NCBI GenBank assembly: GCA_933822405.4
Contig: CAKOGP040001871.1
Span: 1-15,342, forward strand
DNA length: 15,342 nucleotides
Origin: Cylindrotheca closterium
Taxonomy: Eukaryota > Bacillariophyta > Bacillariophyceae > Bacillariales > Bacillariaceae
Reading direction: 5' to 3'
Shown here: one piece after another, positions 6,942-13,125 of the stretch
How the letters are laid out: each line of letters starts with the position of its first letter
Position numbering within the stretch: the first letter of the stretch is position 1
Translations under genes and position numbers: made by a program
Notes under the pieces: model-generated
What the model was told of the DNA's origin: nothing
The model's database searches: none
What the model saw: the letters and a program-made list of their open reading frames with translations, nothing else

Positions 6942-8189
6942 ATGAAGGATAACATTGTCAACCCGCCGGAGAAGGATCCGAATTTGATCATGACTGTAGC
7001 TGACCAAGGTCAGGGAGGTCTCAAGGCAAAAACCCGATCAAATTCGACCACTCAATTGTCGATTGCTCTAACAAAGGATAATCCTGCCATCACGACTCCC
7101 AAGCGCAGCAGCAAGCGAAACCCTTCAGAAACCGCCGAGGATGGCGCAATGAAAGGCCGCTCGCTCTTCCCATCTGCAGTTCCCCAAGTTCAGGACGTCA
7201 CGGTCAACACTCGCCCAAATCCGACCACTCCTTTGTCAATTGAGTTAACTAAGGACAATCCGCCTGATCCCACAACTTCAAAGAGCCAACGCAAGCATCC
7301 CCCTCCTTCCAAAACCGCCGAGGATGGCGCAGTGCAAGGACGATCGCTCGTTGCCTACATCACAAAACTCAAGGTGTCAAAGTTTCACAGGCTCTACAAG
7401 AAGGCTTGGAGACAGGAGATGTTTGCTCTTGCAACGGCCCAACGCGTTATCACTACTGGCGAAAAGTCGCCTCGCTTTTGGGAATTTTCGCTTGTGTTTG
7501 ACCTGACATTAATTGTTCAACGCGCCGAGCCGTTGACTTGCATGTGTCTAGCGGCATCCGAATTCTTCGCCAATCCTGCTATCATTCCTCACATTGTGGA
7601 GGAATTTGAGCGACTAAAACAAGAGCTACAAATAGCCAAAGCTCAGTCCAAGTTTCCACCAAAACAAGGTTGGAACCAGACCAAACTTCTCCGCTATTTA
7701 CACACAACAACAATCCTATTTTATGACGTCTGCGCTGCCCATCAGAAGTGGTCACCAACCATGGGCTCAAATTACAAAAAATCACAAGAGATGGCTTTGA
7801 AATCGACAAGGACTGCACCTGAGCACGCCCAGGACGGTCTGGAGGCAACAACCCGCTCGAATTCTACCACCCTATTGACGGTTGACCTTGTGAAGGACAA
7901 CCCCTGTGAACACAAATTCTCCATGTTGTACAGCATATTTGACTTGTTTCTTTCTCTGGAAAAGATACAGCAGACCGATTTTCTTGGTCTACCCTTCCAA
8001 ATCCCCACCAACAGAGTGGGAGCGCCAATCTGCCCATTGACAGATGACTTGAGAGAATTGCATTCAATTCTTTCCTTGGAAAAGGTACCCACAAAATTCC
8101 TCTGTATCCCAGGAGAAATCCTTGCATCTTGTTTGTACTTCCCCACCAACAGTGGGAGCGCCAATCTGTCCCCTGACATGATCGACTAG
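6942..8189 (+). CDS. Unrecognised 415-aa protein of retroposon B
   Basis: It runs from ATG at 6942 to TAG at 8187-8189; the stop is the first codon of the shared tail. I recognise no family. A unit of about 60 residues occurs at residues 21-80 and 83-140, with cores [ST]TTQLSIALTKDNP / TTPLSIELTKDNP and KTAEDGAVQGRSL-like ends. A short third copy lies at about 296-322 (TRSNSTTLLTVDLVKDNP). The centre (140-265) is basic, then hydrophobic with several Cys. The C-terminus is a second duplication (about 337-369 and 378-415, both with SLEK and PTN). No zinc knuckle, RRM, RT or endonuclease motif is visible. It could be an ORF1-type RNA-binding protein of a non-autonomous LINE derivative or a captured gene. 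The decayed copy A2 shows that the ORF belongs to the mobile unit. Confidence 0.7.
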   Translation: MKDNIVNPPEKDPNLIMTVADQGQGGLKAKTRSNSTTQLSIALTKDNPAITTPKRSSKRNPSETAEDGAMKGRSLFPSAVPQVQDVTVNTRPNPTTPLSIELTKDNPPDPTTSKSQRKHPPPSKTAEDGAVQGRSLVAYITKLKVSKFHRLYKKAWRQEMFALATAQRVITTGEKSPRFWEFSLVFDLTLIVQRAEPLTCMCLAASEFFANPAIIPHIVEEFERLKQELQIAKAQSKFPPKQGWNQTKLLRYLHTTTILFYDVCAAHQKWSPTMGSNYKKSQEMALKSTRTAPEHAQDGLEATTRSNSTTLLTVDLVKDNPCEHKFSMLYSIFDLFLSLEKIQQTDFLGLPFQIPTNRVGAPICPLTDDLRELHSILSLEKVPTKFLCIPGEILASCLYFPTNSGSANLSPDMID

Positions 8190-8330
8190 AGCAACTTTTT
8201 TCTTGAAAAATGCCTCAACGTGGTTCAAACTTATCTGACTTAAAGCAGCATAGTTCCTGGCCTCTACAGCCGTATTACACCGGCAGTTGGATACTCTAGA
8301 AGTAGCATAAAAACCAATTAATGATTCAGT

Positions 8331-8358
<28 letters not shown>
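8187..8358 (+). repeat. Shared 3' tail and (TA)14 of retroposon B
   Basis: Positions 8187-8330 align block by block with 80-225 and 4365-4514. The AT microsatellite 8331-8358 abuts the right target duplication. Terminal repeats differ among copies: TTA here at 226-252, TA in B, TTTAATATAATA in C. That is typical of slippage by LINE reverse transcriptases of the RTE/CR1 kind (family knowledge). Confidence 0.8.
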
Positions 8359-8361
<3 letters not shown>

Positions 8362-8375
8362 CAAAGAACCCATCA
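8359..8375. repeat. Right 17-bp target-site duplication of retroposon B
   Basis: Perfect copy of 6771-6787. It is followed by GAGGAGAAACC, which continues the interrupted plus-strand reading frame to a stop at 8408-8410. Confidence 0.93.
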
Positions 8376-8393
8376 GAGGAGAAACCTCAGCTA

Positions 8394-8654
8394 CTATGCT
8401 CTGTAGGTGAATTTTTGCTTGGAGATTTTCTCTGTCCAAGCTGCTGTAATTTTGTAGTGAAAGACGGACCCACAGAGCTCAATATCTCCACCAATACCTC
8501 TGCCGGTGAAGATGTGTAGGTAATAAAACCAAAATATCTGTTGGTGAATTTCATCGAGTGCTTCGAACTCATTTATGAGGTCGTTGCGTCTTGCTTGGAT
8601 AATAGCATCATCGCCATTATGTGCCCCAGCTTTGTCAATTTCCATCAGATCCAT
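8394..8654 (-). CDS. Hypothetical small protein
   Basis: An 86-codon frame starts at ATG 8654 and ends TAG at 8396-8394. The N-terminal half (MDLMEIDKAGAHNGDDAI and following) looks like a charged amphipathic helix. The second half is less protein-like, so a frameshift or intron near 8540 is possible. I recognise no family. It is antisense to the empty-site extension of the interrupted gene at 8376-8410. The evidence is only frame length and composition. Confidence 0.3.
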   Translation of the reverse strand: MDLMEIDKAGAHNGDDAIIQARRNDLINEFEALDEIHQQIFWFYYLHIFTGRGIGGDIELCGSVFHYKITAAWTEKISKQKFTYRA

Positions 8655-9223
8655 TGTTCAATATCCGGTTACTTGCTCTGTGGACTCAGATGGCAGTCGG
8701 TACGACGGTCACAGTGTAAATAACTTCTTTGAAGAAATGGGCAACTCTCATTGGAACGAGAGGCGAGTGGACAACTCCAACTTCCATTCATTCACATACT
8801 CCGATGTTTTCATCACAATGATGAAATTTTGAAAACCGAAAAGATGCCAAATCCAGCCAGAGATTTTCGGTTTTGGAAAATCAGATGGGTAAAAAACACA
8901 TTTCCACGCGAAAACGAAATTTGGCATACGGATTCTACCTGCCTCAGCCAATCAGAAACTGACATTTTCCAACCACTTTTATTGGTCTAGAACAGACATG
9001 AAATATTTTACCGCACAAAAGTTTTAATCTAAACGAAGGCTACAAATTTAAAACGCGTGAGAAAGGCTATTCATATTTATAGTTAGGCCAAAGTCAAAAT
9101 ACATTAGTTTTATCAAATAAAGGTGACTGTGCTATAGGATGCGAGATGCGTTGTACTGATACGAACGTGTACGATTGTAAGCGGTCTGTGAGTAGTAAGG
9201 ATAAATCGGCTGCTTACGAAAGC
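8655..9223. other. Intergenic region with a hairpin, otherwise nothing recognised
   Basis: No supported gene. An 11-bp inverted repeat (8832-8842 with 8864-8874) and a TTTCCACGCGAAAAC motif at about 8902-8916 resemble parts of the hairpin element at 12932-13022 in opposite orientation. From 8990 to 9223 the sequence is AT-rich and featureless. Confidence 0.5.
8832..8874. repeat. Hairpin: AAAACCGAAAA / TTTTCGGTTTT, 21-nt loop
   Basis: The 11-bp arms are perfect (8832-8842 and 8864-8874). An outer partial pairing TGCCAAAT / ATTTGGCA (about 8845 and 8919) also exists. Arm sequence, loop length and the nearby CGCGTGGAAA-type motif (reverse strand, about 8902-8912) match the hairpin at 12959-13007. 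Confidence 0.55.
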
Positions 9224-9349
9224 TGTTGATGAACGATGAACACACTCTTTTTAAGAATACGTTTGATTACAATACTGTCTACCGTCTACCATAGCTACTA
9301 CTTCGTAAGTCAACAACATCATCGTAACGCAGTGACAATAATATTTACA
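9224..9349 (+). mobile_element. Possible 5' LTR of plus-strand Copia element
   Basis: The 126-bp stretch begins TGTTGATGAA and ends ATTTACA, directly before a sequence resembling a Met-tRNA primer site. No 3' LTR is present because the element is truncated, so the left boundary is only the nearest TGTTG. Confidence 0.35.
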
Positions 9350-9363
9350 TGGTTTATCAGATC
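9350..9363 (+). promoter_or_regulatory. Possible primer-binding site
   Basis: TGGTTTATCAGATC follows the ACA end of the putative LTR. It resembles the Copia primer site TGGTATCAGAGC (initiator Met-tRNA complement) with an insertion and mismatches. Weak evidence. Confidence 0.35.
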
Positions 9364-9394
9364 CAGCAATAACTGCTGAAAGTTATTCAACGAA

Positions 9395-9425
9395 CAAAAA
9401 TGAAAATGAAAATGAAAATGAAAAA
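9395..9425 (+). repeat. (AAAATG)n microsatellite
   Basis: About five copies of a six-base unit lie in the leader of the plus-strand Copia element. Confidence 0.85.
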
Positions 9426-9468
9426 TACCACGACCACGAAACGGCATCGAGCGTACTACGAACGCTAT

Positions 9469-9890
9469 GATGGGTGACACAACACCAATGGCAAATGTTG
9501 TAATGAATGGGTGCCGCAACACTAACGAAAACTGCAATCACTGGTGATGTAACGCTGTGATGGGTGCCGCAACACCAACAAAAACTGCCTTGATGGGTGC
9601 CGCAACACCAACGAAAACTGCTTTGATGGGTGCCGCAACACCAACAAAAACTGTAACGCTGTGATGGTGCCGCAACACCAACGACAACTGCCTTGATGGG
9701 TGCCGCAACACTAACAAAAACTGCTTTGATGGGTGCCGCATCACCAACAAAAACTGCTTTGATGGGTGCAGCAACACCAACAAAAACTGCTTTGATGGGT
9801 GCCGCAACACCAACGAAAACTGCTTTGATGGGTGCTGCAACACCAACGAAAACTGCTTTGATGGGTGCCGCAACACCAACGAAAACTGTA
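9469..9890 (+). repeat. 33-bp tandem array in the Copia leader
   Basis: Units begin GATGGGTGCCGCAACACC and continue AACGAAAACTGCTTT. From 9695 the period is exactly 33 bp (starts at 9695, 9728, 9761, 9794, 9827, 9860). Before that, units are irregular, with insertions such as TGTAACGCTGT. Being a multiple of three, the array stays open in several frames on both strands. In the gag frame it reads MGAATPTKTAL repeated, each unit carrying an ATG followed by G. It is either gag leader DNA or an optional N-terminal extension of gag. Confidence 0.9.
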
Positions 9891-9944
9891 GCCTTTAACA
9901 CACACAAAAAACAAAAAAAAACGAAAACTTTAACTAACAATACG

Positions 9945-11522
9945 ATGTATGACATTGATATAGGCAACATGGCCGCCATCCCTCCTCTCTTCACCGTTCA
10001 TGACAATATGGTCATTTGTGGCACTAACAATGCAACCCTATTCCAAGGACGTACGCAAGCTGAGAGAATTGCTTATGAAATATTCTCTGATGATTTTCAC
10101 ACTACAATGGATGTATCCATTGACGAACTTAACGACGAACTCAAAACGCTTGCAGGAATGACTGCTGCACAAGGGCAAATTCGATTGATGCCTGGCATCA
10201 AGAAAAATATTCGCGCCTTCATTCAATGGTGCAGGGACGAATTCCGCATGGGACGGGACCCAGCGACAGTACAATTTCCAGTCATTGATGCAGCCCAACT
10301 CCTTCGACGCATGAAAACACACGAGCAATATGTGTATGGCTCCAAGTTGATGTCACAACAAGCACTACCCCAAGACTTCACCAACGACGTCACATGGGAG
10401 GATTGGCACCCCACGTTTGTGAACTACCTCCGTACCATGCCAGGACGAGACGGAGTCCCGCTCCAATATGTGGTCCGAACCAACGAAGCGTCAGTTCCGA
10501 CATACCACAAAGACTTCCTAGAGATGTACATCCAAATGGCACCACTCAACGGCGAAGCCTTCACGATGGACAACGCCAAAGTTTTAGTCCTCTTGCGAAA
10601 ATTCATCGTGGGCAATACCCAGGCCGAGGCGACACTACGAGCCATTAATGTTGAAGGCAAAGGAAGAGATGCATTTATCGCCCTACGCACCCACTACGAA
10701 GGAGAAGGACTCCTAGCCCACGACATCGTCGAGGCCGAAAACACAATCAAGAACCTATACTACGTGGGAGAAAAGCCTACAATGAACTGGGCCATGTTTG
10801 AACGCATGCTGAAGAAAGCATACGCAGCATCCGACAAACATGAGGGGAGAGTAGTACATTCGGAGGCAATGAAACTACGTAACCTGCAAACCAAGGTTAC
10901 TGCATCGTTCCTACAACTGAACAAGACGGCAATTGACACGGAAATTGGCAAACGGCCGATGGTGATGAATTTCACGACGGCACTACAAATCTACCGAACT
11001 GCAGTGAGGGAAAAGTTTCCCCAAGGAGCCAACAATGCTACTGACAGGGGACGACACTTGGGTGAGGCTCGAGCTAGTAACGATAGGAACAGGCGAAACG
11101 ACGACAGGAGCAGGAGCCGAAACGGAGGAGGGAGAAACAGACACAGAGATGAAGAAGAGATTACCCTGAGCAATGGGGAGAAGATCTGGTACCACCCCAG
11201 TTACCACTTCCCCCGTGATCAGCTACGGGCAATGACTGATTCCCAACGAGAACGCATGTCAAACGAAAGGGCTGCACATCTTGCACGCCAAGGAATGCCG
11301 GCAAGACAAACGCGACAGGACACCACGGCAACACAACTGTCTGAGTTAAGAGCAGAGATAGCGTCACTCAGATCAAACAACGTCCCTGGGGCTGTTGAAA
11401 CGGGAGAATCAGCTACACGTATATCACAGGTGACAATGGGGACTGGTGGAACTTCCGTAATGGGCGGACGCAACCAACAAGCGAGCGGGCGCAACCAACA
11501 AGCAGATGGATCGCCACCATGA
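9945..11522 (+). CDS. Copia-type (CoDi-like) gag polyprotein part
   Basis: I place the start at ATG 9945 (MYDIDIGNMAA), giving 525 residues. The frame is open further upstream through the 33-bp array to 9693, so longer forms are possible. The N-terminal and middle regions show the helical gag pattern of diatom Copia elements (VTWEDWHPTFVNYLRTMPGR, then VLVLLRKFIVGN). The nucleocapsid part lacks a CCHC knuckle and instead has an Arg/Asn/Asp-rich tract (about residues 365-405). This is followed by GEKIWYHPSYHFP, a block I know from these gags. A coiled-coil-like segment and a Gln/Gly-rich end follow. It stops at TGA 11520-11522 with the protease in the same frame downstream. It packages element RNA in a cytoplasmic particle (family role). 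Confidence 0.85.
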   Translation: MYDIDIGNMAAIPPLFTVHDNMVICGTNNATLFQGRTQAERIAYEIFSDDFHTTMDVSIDELNDELKTLAGMTAAQGQIRLMPGIKKNIRAFIQWCRDEFRMGRDPATVQFPVIDAAQLLRRMKTHEQYVYGSKLMSQQALPQDFTNDVTWEDWHPTFVNYLRTMPGRDGVPLQYVVRTNEASVPTYHKDFLEMYIQMAPLNGEAFTMDNAKVLVLLRKFIVGNTQAEATLRAINVEGKGRDAFIALRTHYEGEGLLAHDIVEAENTIKNLYYVGEKPTMNWAMFERMLKKAYAASDKHEGRVVHSEAMKLRNLQTKVTASFLQLNKTAIDTEIGKRPMVMNFTTALQIYRTAVREKFPQGANNATDRGRHLGEARASNDRNRRNDDRSRSRNGGGRNRHRDEEEITLSNGEKIWYHPSYHFPRDQLRAMTDSQRERMSNERAAHLARQGMPARQTRQDTTATQLSELRAEIASLRSNNVPGAVETGESATRISQVTMGTGGTSVMGGRNQQASGRNQQADGSPP

Positions 11523-12122
11523 TCCGCGGTAGGTGAGGTCAAACGAATTGTGCGAGTGATCTCATCCAACACAGCCACATCCCAACAACCGGTACAACAA
11601 CCGCCACCTGGAACGCTAGCAAGTAACGAAATGGACACCAATGCCGACACTTGTTGCCTTGGCAAGAACTTTGTGATCATGAGTTACACACCAAGATCAG
11701 CAGATGTATATGCATACGACCCCGCATTACCACCGACAAACCTCCCTATTGTGTCGGGAGCAACTGCTTTTGATTGTCCACAGACTGGTAAAATGTTCAT
11801 CTTGATAATTAACGAAGCACTCTACTATGGGAACCGATTGGACCATTCACTAATCAACCCAAACCAGGTACAAAGTTTCGGAATTCCCCTATGGGATAAC
11901 CCTTTTGACGAAACAAGGCATGTTGGTATTGAATCCAAAAAGATATTCATAGCATTAAAGGCAAAAGGCACAAAGTTACTTCTTGATTCGAGGGCGCCAA
12001 CTGAACAAGAACTTGCAACCTGTCTCCACATCGACCTGACGAGCAAGGTGCCGTGGAACCCAGGAACTGTCCAACTTGGTAAGGTCTCCGCAGCCCACGT
12101 CGTGCTATTTCTATTTCCATAA
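11523..12122 (+). CDS. Copia-type protease region of pol, truncated
   Basis: It continues the gag frame directly after the TGA at 11520-11522. MDTNADTCCLGKNFVIM is the aspartic protease active site (D-[ST]-x-A-D-T form of diatom Copia). It is followed by the conserved PIVSGATAFDCPQTGKMF, LDHSLINPNQVQSFGIP and DNPFDETRHVGI blocks. The match ends at about VPWNPGTVQLGKVS (12085). After that the frame has about a dozen unrelated codons and stops at 12122. Integrase, reverse transcriptase and RNase H are absent, so the element is truncated at about 12090, where an antisense Harbinger-like fragment begins. Confidence 0.75.
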   Translation, partial: SAVGEVKRIVRVISSNTATSQQPVQQPPPGTLASNEMDTNADTCCLGKNFVIMSYTPRSADVYAYDPALPPTNLPIVSGATAFDCPQTGKMFILIINEALYYGNRLDHSLINPNQVQSFGIPLWDNPFDETRHVGIESKKIFIALKAKGTKLLLDSRAPTEQELATCLHIDLTSKVPWNPGTVQLGKVSAAHVVLFLFP

Positions 12123-12488
12123 TAAAAATTCGGATGTCAATTCTTGCTCTTCTACTCCTACTCTTTTCTTCCCTGTATTCACCACTTCTATTCCAATCAT
12201 TGTAGACTTGATCAAAGTAGCTGAAGGGAATGCAAACCTTTGTCGAAACCTTTTAGCACGAGTGCTGTCTTTGTCCCAAACTGAATCAATAGCTGCAATA
12301 GCATCTTCGTTTCTATGCTGATGGTGGTCGTCGGAATTCCTGTTGTAGAAATTGTAAAATGGAGAGTTGTAGACATCCTTTTTGACTCTTGGCGCTCTTG
12401 GGCCCCGTCCCCTCATGTCCACTGATGATACTGACGAATCGCCTTGGGACGAACCCTCACCATCAATGACACAATTGCGGAAAGATCC
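12111..12488 (-). pseudogene. PIF/Harbinger-like transposase, N-terminal fragment
   Basis: A minus-strand frame is open from 12488 to the stop at 12111, without a clear ATG (GTG-GAC-ATG at 12422). The reading goes through an Asp/Ser-rich stretch, KKDVYNSPFYNFYNRNS, DSVWDKDSTRAKRFRQRFAF and PSATLIKS. That is the R-x-F-R-x-R-F-x-[FI]-P block found before the helix-turn-helix region of diatom Harbinger proteins. It ends abruptly where the truncated Copia pol begins (about 12085-12122). No catalytic part remains. Confidence 0.5.
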
Positions 12489-12507
12489 TCAAATTGAGGT
12501 CAAAGTC

Positions 12508-12720
12508 TTAGAAGAAATCAAAACCAATATCAAATTCAAATTGGAAGGGTGCCTCAAAGGTGCCAATGGAGGTCTTGCTTAAGTCCTGACTGCCATCACT
12601 CAAAGATCTGCTGTTGGAGTCGCGACTGCTGTTGCTGTTGCTAGTACTGTCGCTACCACTGGTTGTACTGCTGCCATCATCACTATTCAAGCTCATAGGT
12701 TGGTAGGACGAGTGGTCCAT
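12508..12720 (-). pseudogene. Ser-rich N-terminus, probably of the same Harbinger-like gene
   Basis: From ATG 12720 it reads 70 residues: MDHSSYQPMSLNSDDGSSTT, a Ser/Asn/Asp tract, then FEAPFQFEFDIGFDFF and a TAA at 12510-12508. It lies just upstream of the transposase-like fragment but in another frame, with a gap of about 20 bases between the two open frames. At least one frameshift and one stop, or an intron, would be needed to connect them. Confidence 0.35.
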
Positions 12721-13125
12721 ATTGTCGATGTTGTTGGAATCCAGTAGATTGCTTGATATGTGGTGTTGGAGGCACTTGGTTGTGTCAGAACCTACGCATT
12801 ACAATGGTTGTGGAAGATTCGGCTGAGACAGGCAAAATCCGGCTGTCGGTTTTCGGCGCCGAGATATTGCCCAAATATTCGGCCGCCGACCAACCGAAAT
12901 CCGGCCGCCGACTTAGTTTTGGAGGGAAAATGTTCGTGTGGACGTGTTTTTTTGACGAAACCGAAAACCGAGAAACGAAAAAGACCCAAAACACTCGGTT
13001 TTCGGTTCGCGTGGAAACAGCCTAAGCTGCTGAGCAATCGACACGACACATCTGAGGACACCTTCGCAAGCCCGCCATTACAGGCCGCTTCTGGTTACGA
13101 GTATTCAGGTCAACATAACGAATGA
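12721..13125. other. Upstream region of the LSM11-like gene with a hairpin element
   Basis: No supported gene; plus-strand frames of 90 and 121 codons run through low-complexity GC-rich repeats (GGCCGCCGAC twice at about 12882-12912). The hairpin at 12959-13007 lies about 120 bp before the start codon at 13126, so it may be part of the promoter or a MITE-like insertion next to it. Confidence 0.45.
12959..13007. repeat. Hairpin: AACCGAAAACCGAG / CTCGGTTTTCGGTT, 21-nt loop
   Basis: The 14-bp arms are perfect (12959-12972, 12994-13007). The hairpin is flanked by TTCGTGTGGACGTGTTTTTTT at 12934 and TTCGCGTGGAAACAGCC at 13006. The left flank resembles the reverse complement of about 8889-8914 next to the hairpin at 8832-8874. 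Confidence 0.7.

Larger units (their letters stand above)
6788..8358 (+). mobile_element. Retroposon copy B, 1571 bp, young insertion with intact ORF
   Basis: The element is bounded by a perfect 17-bp duplication (6771-6787 and 8359-8375). It begins with an A-rich leader of about 150 nt, then a 415-codon ORF, then the family's shared tail and (TA)14 (8331-8358). It has no LTRs or terminal inverted repeats and no reverse transcriptase or endonuclease. Perfect target repeats and an undamaged ORF suggest a recent insertion. The same leader and ORF occur decayed at 249-932. Moving it would need enzymes supplied in trans, most simply by a LINE with the same tail (inference). Confidence 0.88.

Noticed and set aside
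7467..7604. 138-bp segment absent from copy A2 as a retained intron in copy B
   Set aside because: The edges are TCGCC...GGAGGAA with no GT-AG, the length is an exact multiple of three and the frame is open through it.
7772..8179. Minus-strand 135- and 87-codon frames inside copy B
   Set aside because: Antisense of the intact 415-codon ORF, whose decayed copy, position before the tail and internal repeats support the plus strand.
9693..9944. MGAATPT repeats as an N-myristoylation signal on gag
   Set aside because: The sixth residue is Pro where Ser, Thr or another small residue is expected, so the consensus fails.
9383..9994. Minus-strand frames of 203 and 113 codons with VFVGVAAPIKA repeats
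   Set aside because: Products of the 33-bp array, which is open in several frames because its length is a multiple of three. The plus-strand element and gag explain the region.
6380..12070. 14-bp match AACCCAGGAACTGT at 6380 and 12057, both reading NPGTV
   Set aside because: A match of this length is expected about once by chance among all pairs in a 15-kb window, and the flanks do not align.
12753..13125. Plus-strand frames of 90 and 121 codons upstream of the LSM11-like gene
   Set aside because: They run through hairpin arms and GC-rich repeats, show no protein-like pattern and have no splice or domain support.
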